A stretch of 64,000 nt of DNA from Mastigias papua (lineage: Eukaryota > Cnidaria > Scyphozoa > Rhizostomeae > Mastigiidae), in NCBI GenBank assembly GCA_964019165.1, contig OZ025287.1, positions 8,861,149 to 8,925,148 of the forward strand, written 5' to 3'. The first letter of the stretch is position 1. Each line of letters starts with the position of its first letter. The notes beneath the pieces were generated by a model. That model was not told where the DNA came from and did not search any database. It saw only the letters and a list, made by a program, of their open reading frames with translations. The translations under genes and the position numbers were made by a program. This document shows positions 10,551 through 22,482 of the stretch, piece by piece.

Positions 10551-11856
10551 TACATGCATAAATATACGTATATACCTGCAAATTGTATCTAATAGTCGGT
10601 GATTCGGATGGTGCTGGTGTGACCAAGGGGTGGTGAAGTAGACTTAGCATTAAAATGAAAGTATCATAACCATTTACTTTCATAGCTACGGTGTAAATCG
10701 TCTACAAAATGTTCATTATATGACTGTAAATCAAACAATGAATCTCGTACAAGGCAAATACTGTACACAATTGGCATATATGAAAGATTTTTGTCTAAAA
10801 TACCAGACAGTTAACGATTTCCGATAATAAGCTGCAGCACTTCTTTGTAACTATGTTGCCAGCTACAGAAAACACTCTTCTGCAGGAACTGATCTTGCAG
10901 GAACGCACAAGTATATTCTTGCAACTTCAACCACCTTCGTGAATCATTTCCTTGATTCATGTTTGATAAAGCCGAAATTGTTGTTTCTTCAAAAATATGT
11001 TACGTATCCGATACCGATGGTATCTACGATTTTATGAAGTTTGCTTGTGTTTTAAAAGCAACAATGGAAACATGCTCGCTTTAAACATGACTAGTCGATT
11101 CAAAACCGTAATGAGGCGTGATCATACTCCCAAACGTTGCTTAATGAGGCGTAAAATTCCGAAACGGCTCAAAATATTCAAATGTATATGAGCCAACGAC
11201 TCAAACAACTACCCTCAATGATCCTCAGTGATCCTCAGTGACAGCTAGTGACTCACAAAGGTCATGGAAATCAGGCCTAAAGAATGTACGCAAGAATGTA
11301 TCAAACAAACCTACGGTAGCCTTAGAATTAATGCGACTTCTGTCAGAGGGAGTCAAATGAGCTAGACGCGAATGACTTTGAAAATGAGCTTGCGTTGGAA
11401 GAACTATGTCATGCCGATTTCGCAGGTCATATTACAACACGTAGTACAGAATTAACAAGTGTGCACAGGTATATAGAGCTATGGAGTTGTGACTATATCA
11501 ACAAGAACCAGAGGAGATTTGCTACAATTTCTGGCATTACTGCCACTGCTCTTCCTGCCTTGGTGATGGCGCATGGGCACAAGATTGAATAAGTGCCAGA
11601 AGTGCCTTTTTTGTCTCAAATGGGGCAGAGACTCTTACCAAAACAAAAGCGGCAGTTGCCCAGCTGAAGAAGTTGAATGCGTAAGATGATGCTCAAAAGT
11701 GTATAAAGGCAATTGGTGGAAAGTAAGACCTTGTATTAAAATTACGAAGAGAAAGAACGGTTGGAACAAAACTTACACTCAAAGTGAAAAAACATAAATC
11801 AATATTTATCACTATTAACATCAATTAATGTAGACTTGAGTTGAATACATTCATAC
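10551..11856. other. Intron sequence, no gene recognised
   Basis: Short frames on both strands (for example around 11395-11592 plus) lack splice context or family resemblance. Part may be the extreme N-terminus of the split unnamed gene. A short tandem tgatcctcag/tgatcctcagtgacagc duplication sits at 11217-11245. Confidence 0.35.
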
Positions 11857-11951
11857 CCATTCTGGATGTTCTTTTAAATATGCTTTGAGAAAGTCTTCAT
11901 CATGCGTGATAAAGGCGATAAATGCTTTCTTTGCGCCAATCGGCTCTGCAG
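11857..11951 (-). CDS. TRPM-like gene exon 11
   Basis: 95 nt, acceptor caatttatag, donor TGG|GTATGA. Two bases complete residue 417 and 31 codons follow (418-448), ending in phase 0. The peptide AFIAFITHDEDFLKAYLKEH (within 423-446) occupies the place of the TRPM L-x-L-A-hydrophobic-x-W-N/D-R-x-D-I-A-x-x-E-I-F helix, but only loosely resembles it. Confidence 0.62.
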
Positions 11952-12592
11952 CTATAAATTGAAAATGGAAATAAAACAACACAGAAAATATAGAGGTGAC
12001 AAACGATAGAAAATGGCAGCGTAACGTATCGGGTGTATCTGTATCGTTCTAATTCATTCGTCGTAATCATGGTTCTTTATGTTGCGTGCTTGAATCACTT
12101 GTTTGCCAATAATCGATGTTAGGGACAACGTCTTGCGAGGATACTTTCGGCTCACATCTACGTTTGGCCTACAATGCCTGCAAAAAGTAGTTGGAACACC
12201 CACACAATTGTATTGACTTCCCACTCCTGCCGCTTCTCCACGACAGTAATTAAAACGTAAACCCCTCCCCCCTCAAACAATGTTGATTCGATAGCGAGAA
12301 CCAGTAGCTTTATAAGCACGCATCACTTTTGGCCTTCGAGTTGCTCATATTTGCTTTGCACAACATTGTTTAACGGGGGAGGGGATGCTATAGCTCGTCT
12401 ATGGCGTAAATCATAGCAATTGTTACAAGACTTTTTGCAAGCATTGTAGGCTTACAAATGTGCCAGTTGCTACCACTAAAAAGAACTACGCAATAGCATA
12501 TCGTTACATTAGTAACGGAAATTAAAGTTCAGTGCCTATTTGAAATGGTGCGCAAAAATCAAACCATAAATACAAATTCCATTTAAACAATA

Positions 12593-13379
12593 CACGTTTA
12601 TTTTTTATAAGAAAAACACCTTTTTCCTGAGGCTCAATTTTCTTAACTTTTCGCGAATTTGAGGCTGAAATTTTCTTAAGATTTTCTTAACTTTTGCAGG
12701 AAGAAACTGGCTGAAATAGGCTATTCTGTATTTGTTGGGCCACCATAAGTCTCGATCTTTGTACGAGAGTTTGCAAAAATGAGCCAATATCAATTTCTGG
12801 CATGTAAAGAAGATGAACTGTGATTTTCTCAGCATTGTCTTGAACTAGAGCCTTGTGATTTTCTTAGGATTTTCTTAAGATTTTGGCCATTTGGGCCTCA
12901 ATTTCTTATAAACTTTTTTCGTATAAAAAAGATACGTGTAGTTGAAGAAAACCATAGCCACCATTCATTCATTGGCCGACCTTGCATGCTCTGATAATGT
13001 GCATAAGAGTTTTCCACTGTTAAGTGCAGTTTTTACATTCTGTACACGTTTTCCTTTTTATAAGAAACCTGGCTCAAGGCCTGGTACTAAATGTTTCTTA
13101 ATTTCTAGCCTCATTTTAGTTCTAAAAGTTACTTTCTTATTTATTGAAAAAGATCGTAAGGAAAACGAAAACAAAGCGTAAAAAACATTGTCTTTGTAGT
13201 GCCCACAAGGCTTATTGGTTTTTAAGCACAGAATATAAAGTAGTAGACAATTTCAAAGTTTTGGAGGAAAAATGTATTTCAAAAACTGTGAAAGATGGCA
13301 CATACATTTTTAAAGCTTCTTAACTCTTTCCTTGTATTCTGAAAGTTTCTTATCTACCGGTTTCTTATAAAAAAATGTG
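12593..13379. mobile_element. MITE, 787 bp, TA target duplication
   Basis: The ends CACGTTTATTTTTTATAAG and (inverted) CACATTTTTTTATAAG, each running on into AAA, form ~20-bp terminal inverted repeats flanked by TA on both sides (12591-12592 and 13380-13381), as in Tc1/mariner-type insertions. The interior holds many ttttcttaa/ttcttataa motifs and no transposase frame. Confidence 0.65.
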
Positions 13380-14066
<687 letters not shown>

Positions 14067-14100
14067 TAATACACGAAGAAAATCAACTATGTTTTTAAAT

Positions 14101-14147
14101 TTCCAAGACATGTTTCGGCTTGGTACTCAAACCATCATCAGTTGAAA
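14101..14147 (-). ncRNA. Hammerhead ribozyme motif, type I, PLE B
   Basis: Minus strand: stem I tttcaa/ttggaa (6 pairs, one G-U), core CTGATGA (14141-14135), one extra T, stem II GGTTTG/CAAGCC with loop AGTAC, GAAA (14116-14113), minimal stem III CATG, and a GTC cleavage site after 14107. The extra T between core and stem II is the only departure from the consensus. Position just downstream of the PLE coding region matches published PLE hammerheads. Confidence 0.68.
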
Positions 14148-14418
14148 CGACTAAGATAATGTTACAACAAATAAGAACTATACACTATCAATCGAATATA
14201 TTAATCGAACAGAGGAATGAAAGAAACGAAAAAAGAATGTGGCGGTTAAACAACGAAAGCTAGAAGCTCAATGAAATATTCTAATGTTGCAGTTGTTTAT
14301 TTAAGTTAGGCCTTTCCCACATGATGTGGAGTGCTTCCTTAATTTTTAAGGTATGATAAGTGCATGCTGAATCTAGTACCTTGAAGCAATTTTCACTGCA
14401 AAGATTTTTACACGGAGT

Positions 14419-14703
14419 TTAAGTCTTTAACTGTTTAAAAATATGCGAATTCTTATCGGTGAACAAATGCTCATGCACTTTTGTAGATAAATGACGAGAT
14501 GTTTCGCCAATATAAACGGAATTACATCCCGCACAAGTAAATTTATATATTACACACGAGCGAAGCGATTTGTTCACACGATCCTTAACTGCAAGCAAGT
14601 TTTTAATTTTAAAAGAAGAAAAAGCTAATTTAATACTAAAATACTTTTTAGTAAGCATACGTACCTTACGCTGGGTAAAATTAGAAAGCTTAAGGAATGG
14701 CAA
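14419..14703 (-). pseudogene. PLE B GIY-YIG endonuclease domain
   Basis: LPFLKLSNFTQRKVR-like start, then SCVIYKFTCAGCNSVYIGET, followed by SRHLSTKVHEH. VIYKF and VYIG are the GIY and YIG halves, the CAGC is the PLE-specific Cys pair, and the Arg-rich helix follows. The domain nicks target DNA in PLE transposition. It ends at a stop before the conserved C-terminal block, which follows in another frame. Confidence 0.88.
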
Positions 14704-14792
14704 CTTAAAATAAATGGTAGAAGTATCAGTAGCTGGTTTAGAATTATTAGAACTATGAACATTATCAAGATAAGAATGGACTACTCTACTTA

Positions 14793-15245
14793 TTAAGCCT
14801 TCAGGGTATTGATTCTTTTGAATATATCGAAGAGTTTTTTAACATCGTCATTAAATTTAGCAAGAGTGTTATTAATTCTGTAAGCTCTGTCAACCAAGGT
14901 GCGGATAAGACCAATTTTATAAGAATAAGAGGTAAAGCTGTAGAAAGTAGTAAGAAGTCCAGTAAAAGTGTTTTTACGATAGACTGACGCTAAAAGATTA
15001 CAAGGATCCTTATTACTGATACAAACATCAAGAACAGCCAACATCTTATTACTTTCTTTCTCCATGGTGAACTTTATATTGGGATGTTGAGAGTTAAGAA
15101 AATCAAAGAATACTAAGGCATCTTGTTCATTATTGAAAAGGCAAAAGGTGTCATCAACATATCGTCGATAGAATTGAAGAGAAGGACCTTGATATTTTTT
15201 GTTAAGCCATATATTTTCATGAACTCTAATGCCTAACTCAATCAA
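14793..15245 (-). pseudogene. PLE B reverse transcriptase, C-terminal half
   Basis: The frame contains RVHENIWL and the catalytic YVDD motif in RRYVDDTFCLF (15165-15140), then LNSQHPNIKFTMEKE and LAVLDVCIS, the standard PLE palm-to-thumb sequence. Upstream motifs are missing and a stop follows near 14793 before the frame resumes toward the endonuclease. RT in PLEs is related to telomerase. Confidence 0.85.
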
Positions 15246-15247
15246 AA

Positions 15248-15691
15248 GTAAATTCTTCTTTGGGGGCTACTCTAGTTTTTTTATTGCTCTATTTATTGCA
15301 AAAATATTCTGTTTTCCTTTTTAGTTATAGATATGGGGGCTCTCTCTCGATTAGTTCATCTACTAGAAAGCCCCTCCTTAGACAAATATATCTAAATACA
15401 TAACGTCTTGTAGTTTTCTCCTATTTCGTTAATTCAGCTAGTGTACGTCCAAGTTCTTGTTGTCATGCATCATGTGGTATTGTCCTATTTATATTTATTC
15501 AGGTAATGTTTGTAATTGTATTGAAATGTATTTAGGTATTTTTCTTAATGAAAGCTGAAACTGCAACCGAAACTGAAACTGAAACTTCTCTGGAAGTTAA
15601 ATAATAATACGTGCCAACAACTGATCAACCGAGGATGTCACTGAACGAGTAATGCAGTCTGTAGGAGGCACCACACTCACGTGCCACTTAC
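15248..15691. other. Intron sequence, nothing recognised
   Basis: Sequence between the broken 5' end of PLE B and exon 10. A few GAAACTGAAACTGAAACT units at 15553-15583 form a short imperfect tandem repeat. Confidence 0.4.
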
Positions 15692-15767
15692 CTTTAACCG
15701 CATGAAGTAGGGTATTTTTCAGGCCATCCTTAACATTACTTTCGTCCTCCAACTTGTAAATAGAAAT
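15692..15767 (-). CDS. TRPM-like gene exon 10
   Basis: 76 nt, acceptor ttttgctag, donor AAAG|GTAAGT, phase 0 in and phase 1 out. Reads ISIYKLEDESNVKDGLKNTL and on (residues 392-416). This matches the TRPM segment L-I-T-V-F-x-L-D-E-x-(x)n-D-L-D-x-A-I-L-x-A-L-L-K, the first element after the SLOG linker. It lies 450 bases from the 5' remnant of PLE B. Confidence 0.72.
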
Positions 15768-16423
15768 CTAGCAAAAGAAGGATAACAAATGAGTTGTTAC
15801 TGTAGCTCTTGGTTATACATGGGCCAAGTCTGTTTCATGGGCAGCAGGCTCAACGAATAAAAATGATGTTTTTGCTACGTGGCAACTATCTCCAACAAAA
15901 TTCAAGAGCTAACTAACTAAAACTAACGAATACTCGGATACATAAGCAGCTATAGGATTAAGGCATAAATTAACACATCCAAAATTAGGTATGGTGCCAT
16001 AGTAATCTGCTTGTTTAACTCAATCAATCAAGGTTGTTACCTGTACCCTATATTACAAGATTTGTGAATACAGTCACAGATTTGGACATCTGTGTTGTAA
16101 AAACAATTGCTTCCAATCTCTAACTGTATTTTTGCAAATTTCCATTTCCTCTAACCTGCTTCACTTTCACAGGGATGTTATCAATTGCCATTTTTCATAA
16201 TTTTGTCTTATTGCACTGCTACAGGGACCTCTCTGGATTCCAGACTGAATATTTCCATGATTTCCTGCAATTATGACTCTGCTCAACAAAAGTCGTGAGT
16301 CAACTTCATCTCCTAACGCTAGGTAGACATTGCATATACATCTTGCGATATATTTCTATCATAGAAAGAAGCCATTTAGCAAATCGTACAATCAGTTTTA
16401 CGAAATATACACGTTTTCTCTAC

Positions 16424-16607
16424 CTGGCTTAATTTCTTTGACATACATTCTCTGATCATCCTTTTGCACTCTTCATCCTCACAGAGCTTGATCGACTTCT
16501 CGTCCTTAGAAGAATACGACCCCTTTTCTTTCACAATTCTAATACTATTTTCAAAAAATTCACTTTCAGTACATGAAATACGTCTGCCATTTCCATCTAC
16601 TGTACGC
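16424..16607 (-). CDS. TRPM-like gene exon 9: charged linker after SLOG
   Basis: 184 nt, acceptor cttgtatttag, donor CAG|GTAGAG. One base completes Lys330 and 61 codons follow (residues 331-391), ending in phase 0. The peptide is rich in Lys, Glu and Asp and contains four cysteines. It resembles the variable linker between the SLOG core and the hydrophobic I-T-V-F/Y-x-L strand of TRPMs. Assignment rests on phase and position more than on sequence. Confidence 0.65.
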
Positions 16608-17637
16608 CTAAATACAAGAACAAAACATGAAATAAATTGTGCCATAAAAATTAGGTACCAGAAGTGGATAACGATTCTGTACTAGGCACAATTATTAATT
16701 CTGCTCTCTATGTATTACGTTAGTGAAGTTATTGCAAATTCCTCCATTAATCAGAGTTTAACAAACCAGTGTATTTCCTGCTAGTAATACTATATCGAAA
16801 AGAGATTATTAAAATCACATCAATCTTAGCTCAATTGCATTTATACAGCAAACATCTAACAGAGAAGCACTAGGTGAATATGCCCCCTAAAGTTGGCAAA
16901 TACTGGAAAAGTGAGCTAAACGTCCAAAAATGTGGAGAGAAGTCTATGAGCTAGGGTCCTGACAGGTCAAAGAGTTCCTCTTCAGTTGCATTGACCCTAC
17001 TAAAGTTTTTCTAAATTTCATATTTTTGTACATAGACCCCAACTGTCCCTTTCGGTTTGTAATAAATATGTGATTATAATATGCAATGTTTGTACCAAAA
17101 GGCGTGGCTCCTAAGTTTTATGGTGTGGCAAAAGTCCCCTAAAACTCCTGTGCATCCTCAACTCCCAAATGGTTCCTACGTCCACGCGTCCATGTTTATA
17201 AGCAGCTAATAACGGTAGCAAGGAGGCACGTTAAAGCATGCCATGTGTAAACTACACTGATTCGCAAAAGGCTGGCACTCGTAAATGGATCTGATTGCCT
17301 ATGACCCACTTGTCATAATTTTTCACTCTTTCATTAATCTTTATTTCTAGTTCATCTAATGAGGTACCACTGCTTAGGGTTTATTGGGAAGAAAGTATCA
17401 CAGTTATGGCATTTGCACCCCTAGGCATTGAGGGGCGAGTGTGGAGCGCCATAGGGTACAGAGTGTTATGCAGGTGCTTGACGAACTGAGCGTGCAGGAA
17501 GTGTCACATATCCTCTCCACATTGCAATTTTGCAAAATGTTTGAGTTAATTCTTGCTTACCTGAGGAACAATTCCAGTAGTAGGTCTGTGACCAGTCTTA
17601 AACTTTACGAAACCAAGATAACTTCTAAGAATAAGAG
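16608..17637. other. Intron sequence, nothing recognised
   Basis: No convincing coding, splice or repeat structure on either strand. The region between exons 10 and 9 (15768-16423) is equally featureless. Confidence 0.4.
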
Positions 17638-19090
17638 AAGGGAGTGGAAGGCAAGGTGTTCCAGAGTTGACAAGTTCTTGCAATGAAAAACGATTTGAGA
17701 GAAAGAGTTTGTGGATTAAGTAGCATGACTCCAGAGAGTGATGAATCTGAAATATGTATATAGTGAGTAGCTGAGAAGAAGAGAAAATGCCATGGGTTCT
17801 GGAAAGGAGGCTAAGTCTCTGAGATGCATGTTTAGCAATGGAGTGGATGTGTGATTTCCAAGTGAGACTAGATGACATTAAATGATCAAACTGAGATAAA
17901 AAGATGAAATTTCCAGTTCATGACCGCTCATGACTAAGGGGGGGGGGGATTCTGGTGAGGTTTACGTGAAATAACAACCTCTGTCGTCTTTCCTCGATTG
18001 GAATCATGACTAACCCACTTCTCTATATTTCACAAGTCAATGATCAGAAATGAAGCTGAGATGTTACGATAGGGTGAAACATTGGAGTGAGAAAGGCGCT
18101 GCGGAATAGATGAAAATAATGAACTTGGATAAGTATCATCTGAGAAAGAGTAAATACTGGAAGATGTAAAGGACAGTAGGCCATTAATGAAGAGGATGAA
18201 TACATCAGGCGAGATGCCAGAGAGGTTTAGAGAGGGAGCCATTCACCCTACTTGCAATTGACCTGTAAGAAACAAAGCTAGCAATCCATATAATGAGGGT
18301 ATGGTAGAGACCAAATATCGGTAGTTTATTAAGGAGACCTTTGTGCAAGAAACGACAAAAAACTCTGGTGATAGCGAGGGAAATCACTCTGCTCTCACTA
18401 CAGGATATGAATCTAGAGCAAAGAGCCAAGCATGAACAGAGTAAGCCATAGGTCAACAGTAGATCTGTCTTAACGAAAGCCACACTGGTGATCAGAAAGG
18501 GGATTGTTTATTTCAATGAAGGCAAGCAGTTGTCTGATGATGATAGTCCCCATAGTCATAGGGGTGAGAGAATTGATTGCAATTGGGCGATAGATCAAAG
18601 ATCCAGATTTGTCCTCTTTTTTGAGGATGGAAAAATGAGGGCAAGTTTCCAAGAAGAAGGAGATATACCAACAGAATAGGGAAGCTGAATGAGGTTGTTG
18701 ATAGCAGGAGCGTGTTCAGGGGTACAGGATTTAAGAGCTATAGCTGGTAGTCTATGTTAGCCTTTGGAGTTAGAGGTATTGAGCTGGAGAGGGGTTTTCT
18801 TAACTTTAATCGTAAAGAACATAATAGGTGACATTGTAATGGTGGAAATAGGGTAGAGAAGAAGTTGGGAGTCTTCATCATCCAGGTTGGAATTGGAAGC
18901 TAAGATAGATGTAGAAAGGTTGGCCCAAGATGGAGTGCACGAGGAAGAGTCAGGGTTGTTTTTCAGAGGCGGAAAAAAGAATAACAAATGTTGTGTTAGA
19001 CAACCTTGGCTAGCGACCAAACTGATTTACATACAGTCAGGCAGACAGTGATCTTATGACTGTATATAGGAGTGAACTGTCGATTAGTCT
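17638..19090 (-). mobile_element. Jockey-like LINE fragment, copy A (RT, with internal deletions)
   Basis: Minus-strand frames from 18652: METCPHFSILKKEDKSG, YRPIAINSL, NPLSDHQCGFR (18652-18480); then LHKGLLNKLPIFGLYHTLII (18370-18290), ISPDVFILFINGLLSF and SSSIYSFSDDTY (18220-18140; catalytic box reads FSDD); then SSSLTWKSHIHSIAKHASQR (17875-17820). These are RT motifs of the clade with the D-I-S-K-A-F-D-R-V-W-H block. Copy C (28385-29220) is nearly identical over 18003-18760, and copy B (22201-22870) over the 3' part. Short frames show it is dead but young. Confidence 0.82.
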
Positions 19091-19109
19091 TCTACCATTC
19101 TTATACATT

Positions 19110-19740
19110 GTACACTTTGGTATAAAGACAGGTAGATTATAAGGCAGACGTGCAATAAAAAGAACGACTTGGAGTTCAGGAAGCCTGCTACTCTTGAGTA
19201 CCAAATAATTGCTTCTCCATCTAATAGTTGGTTTATCAATTTCTTCAACCCTACCAGCATTAATTCCAACTCCTTATTCCTGTTTAGCAAGACTCTCCAT
19301 ATTGAGGTACGGGAGAATATATAGGGATTATTACAAAGGCTGCCTAATACTCAAAGTAGGGTGCTACAAAACTCCGACACTTCTTCATGAAAGAAGGGCT
19401 TTGCTTACAGGGGAGTATATACCTGGGATACCCTTTCCAATGAGACAAGATTAACCGACTCCCTCTCGGCCTTTAAAGCAAAATTCAAAATTCAAAGTAC
19501 TATTGCCATTGCAATCTGATTTGGTTTTCAGCACAAAACAATTTGTTTTCATTCTTTTATATATTGAACTTTATACTGTAGGTTTCTTTTATCAGTGTAG
19601 TTAGTAATTAATGCTATTAGTTGTTTTTGTAATTGGGTTATAAGTAGGTAATAATTATTTGTGTAATTAGGCTACCCTGTACAAAGAATTTATAAGTAAA
19701 TTGAAATGAAATGATACTAAATGGAGATTAAATAAAAGCA
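19110..19740 (+). pseudogene. LINE 3' end with shared segment S
   Basis: 19113-19245 is nearly identical to 23850-23978 (segment S). Further on, plus-strand KKGFAYRGVYTWDTLSNETR followed by LTDSLSAFKAKF (19390-19480) is a typical LINE C-terminus, followed by an AT-rich tail ending ttgaaatgaaatgata near 19713. Its neighbour on the left is in opposite orientation. Confidence 0.6.
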
Positions 19741-20262
19741 AATTAAGCTTTGTGTCTTCACAAAGACTGCTTTCAATTACTTAGAGACAAACCAAAAAAG
19801 CCATTTAATTATTGCTCGCGATATAGCTATAATTCTGTTTACTTCGAATTTCATTGAAAATTCGGGAGTAGTCAATCTTCCTAGATGTTGCTGCAATATC
19901 CACGTATTCTATTTTCCAATCTTTCCTCCATCTGTTCTAATCTCCCAATTATTAATTTTCAGGTCATTTTCCAATCCCCACAGTTATTTCCACACACCCT
20001 ACCAATTCCTCAGAATTAAATATTACGTACAACTGACATAGAGAGAAATGAAATTTCACAGGATTTCAAGAGGTCTTTCGATATAGAATAAATGTTTCCA
20101 CAAAGATAATGCTGATAGAGCTGTTGACATAGTACTAATAAGAAGAGAAGAACAATATTGAACTTGTGCATGTTACATCATAGCCTGTATGCCAAAAGAG
20201 TAGTGAAATAATGTCTAATAATTCCTTAGAAAGTTACAAAGATCTGGGCCAATTTTACTTAC
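19741..20262. other. Intron sequence between LINE tail and exon 8
   Basis: No gene, repeat or regulatory site recognised. Confidence 0.4.
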
Positions 20263-20461
20263 TTTTTATAATGTTCAAAAATAGCTGACAACAGATCGGC
20301 TAATTTGCCACTCCCATGTATAACTATAACCATTGGTTTGTTGACATTGTGGTCTCTACCTGCGCTTTGCTCTCTTTTTGGGAATAGGAATTCATGCATT
20401 GCCATCAGACACCTTTTTCCTCCACCAGTTAATATCATAACACAAGGAACATCGTTCCCCT
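20263..20461 (-). CDS. TRPM-like gene exon 8: SLOG diglycine and GSG-ADLL motifs
   Basis: 199 nt, acceptor catctgcag, donor AA|GTAAGT; two bases complete Glu264 and two bases (AA) pass to exon 9. VPCVMILTGGG (268-278) matches the TRPM V-P-V-V-hydrophobic-E-G-G strand and loop. KPMVIVIHGSGKLADLLSAI (305-324) matches the P-V-V-V-hydrophobic-x-G-S/T-G-R-A-A-D-hydrophobic-L element that lines the ligand pocket in SLOG domains. The usual acidic residue before GG is Thr and the first Ala of AAD is Leu. A MITE ends 28 bases upstream of the splice acceptor. Confidence 0.85.
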
Positions 20462-20489
20462 CTGCAGATGAAACAAACAAAAATTATTA

Positions 20490-21466
20490 GGCCCCTGCCA
20501 CACGGTACCGAAAAGCTTTTGTATGGAACAGTTTTCTATATAATACCAAATAGGCCTTTCAGTTGCACGGTACCTAGCAATCCTATACACATTCTATTGG
20601 CTATCCGGTACAAAAGTCCTATGTTTTGACAGTGATGCAAAAATGTGTCCGATACACTCTGGTAACGTGTAACCATGCTTTACGAGGCTATCCAATACAC
20701 TTACTGCACCGGAAACACCTTGGTTACTACTTAGTTGCTATGGTGAACTCCACAGGATAAGGAAAAGCAAAGGAATAAGCCTCGCGGTGCGGAATTTCTG
20801 ATGTCGTGTAGCTGATAACGTGTCTGATACTACTTTTTTCTCATTCATTCTCACCTTTAATACGTCATTTCCTGCTCTGTTCGTTACTGAATCATATTTC
20901 TTCGTAGATTGAGTTTAGTCTCACTTTCAAGTTCATTGGCCTAATTACCTCTCTTTCACTCATTTTACATCTACTTTTAGGCTTTGACTGTATTCTGACT
21001 AATGATCTTATGTATATTTTTCACACACACCCTTCCAGTTTATCACATAGTGTTTATGTAGATTCAGATTCTTATACATTTGATTGGCTAGATTTAAGTC
21101 GTATTTTGGTGTAGTCTCTACTATATTCTATAACTTTTAATTTATTATTCGGTTATTGCTACACAATCAGCTACGTGATACTTCCGGGTCCACAAGAGAT
21201 CCGTTATCTTCTAAATAGTTCATGTTATTCACAGATAATCAAACAGCTGATGTTTTTTATATTCTGTGCCGCTTGTGCCTGGTTTGGAAGAGAATACGAA
21301 GACTGAGTTACGGGATTAACTAGAGAAAAATTCACGTTATGAAAAATGTAACAGGCACAAAAAGCTATCTGGTAACGTGTAACCCTTATAATATTGGAGC
21401 AAAAATTGTATGGGATAGATCATTGCTATCCGATACAAAAAGGTATCCGGTCGTGTAACTGAGGCC
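20490..21466. mobile_element. Harbinger-like MITE, 977 bp, TTA target duplication
   Basis: Starts GGCCCCTGCCACACGG and ends (inverted) GGCCTCAGTTACACGA, each followed after a few bases by TTTTGTAT; it is flanked by TTA at 20487-20489 and 21467-21469, the PIF/Harbinger-type target site. Inside, ctatccggtac and ggtaacgtgtaac sub-repeats recur near both ends. No transposase is encoded. It lies in the intron between exons 7 and 8. Confidence 0.75.
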
Positions 21467-21596
21467 TTAGAGGTTCTATTTGTCTATTCTGCATTATGAA
21501 TGTACTACACATAATTATTGCGACAGAATCTTGACTTATTTGTAATGATATCTAAATACAACCATTGGCAAGGAAACCTAAATACAATAATAATAC

Positions 21597-21777
21597 CTTT
21601 GCGTAGCATCTCATTCATCTTTATAACGAACTTCGTTTCCGCTCCGGGACCCTGACCAGTCCCTTCATCAACCAAGAAGTAAAAATCCTGATTGGGATCC
21701 AACTGCCAGCGCTCCTTGTCAGCTTGTTGAGAACCATTATCGGACATTTCTGGTTTGTATTCGATGGTAGAAGTACC
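21597..21777 (-). CDS. TRPM-like gene exon 7: LDPN-HFILVDDG block
   Basis: 181 nt, acceptor ctcaag, donor AAAG|GTATTA; phase 0 in, phase 1 out. Residues 204-263. The motif LDPNQDFYFLVDEG aligns with the TRPM hallmark LDPNH-x-HFILVDDG. It is followed by G-x-G-x-G-A-E and a helix containing KMNEMLRK, where TRPMs have a G-x-E-x-x-x-R-x-x-LE helix. This exon and exon 8 are the strongest evidence for the family assignment. Confidence 0.82.
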
Positions 21778-22200
21778 CTTGAGTACAGACACAAAAGGCT
21801 ACTAACTTTTTCAATTCAATTTACGATTTGACACATCATCGACTTGTGTGTAGGAAGAAATCGACATAGACAAAGTATGTTGATGGGTGTCCATAAACTC
21901 TACTTTATTTGTCAATAAAAAAGCAAAAGCCTTGTACATCGCTTATGAAGTTCTTTTATTCAGATGTTCCATTATTAGTGTGTAATAGGCAATGGGGTTG
22001 TCCAAGTACTACATATACTCCAATACCGAAAGTCTTACCCTCCCCCCCCCCTGAAACGCGCATGCTTTTATTTCTTTTACTAAGTAATGTAAGGGAAAGG
22101 CTATGGGACCTATAAAAAAGTCCTCAAAAAGGAAGAAAGGAAAGTTAATTAGATAGGGATATGAGATCGAGGTTATTGATATTACATGCGAAGCAAGATA
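21778..22200. other. Intron sequence, nothing recognised
   Basis: Includes a short C-run near 22045. No coding or repeat structure recognised. Confidence 0.35.
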
Positions 22201-22443
22201 CAGTTGATAGACTCAGGGAAGGAAGTGGAAGGCAAGGTGTTCCAGAGTTGACAAGTTCTTGCAATGAAAAACGATTTGAGAGAAAGAGTTTGTGGATTAA
22301 GTAGCATGACTTGGAAAGGGTGTGATTGAATAGAGCTTCTGGTGAGATAACATGACTCAGTTCATCAGAAATAGTATCCTTGATTTGCAGCGGACAATGT
22401 CCATGACAATATCGATAGAAAATAGAGAGATCTACAACCAGAT

Positions 22444-22482
<39 letters not shown>

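Noticed and set aside
16464..16685. Plus-strand frame opposite exon 9
   Set aside because: The minus-strand exon has matching splice sites and phase; the plus frame is its shadow.
18534..18560. ctgatgatgatag (also at 28921) as a hammerhead core
   Set aside because: No GAAA at the required distance and no flanking helices.
18488..18679. Plus-strand frames around 18.5 and 28.9 kb that are near-identical
   Set aside because: They are antisense shadows of the duplicated LINE RT on the minus strand.
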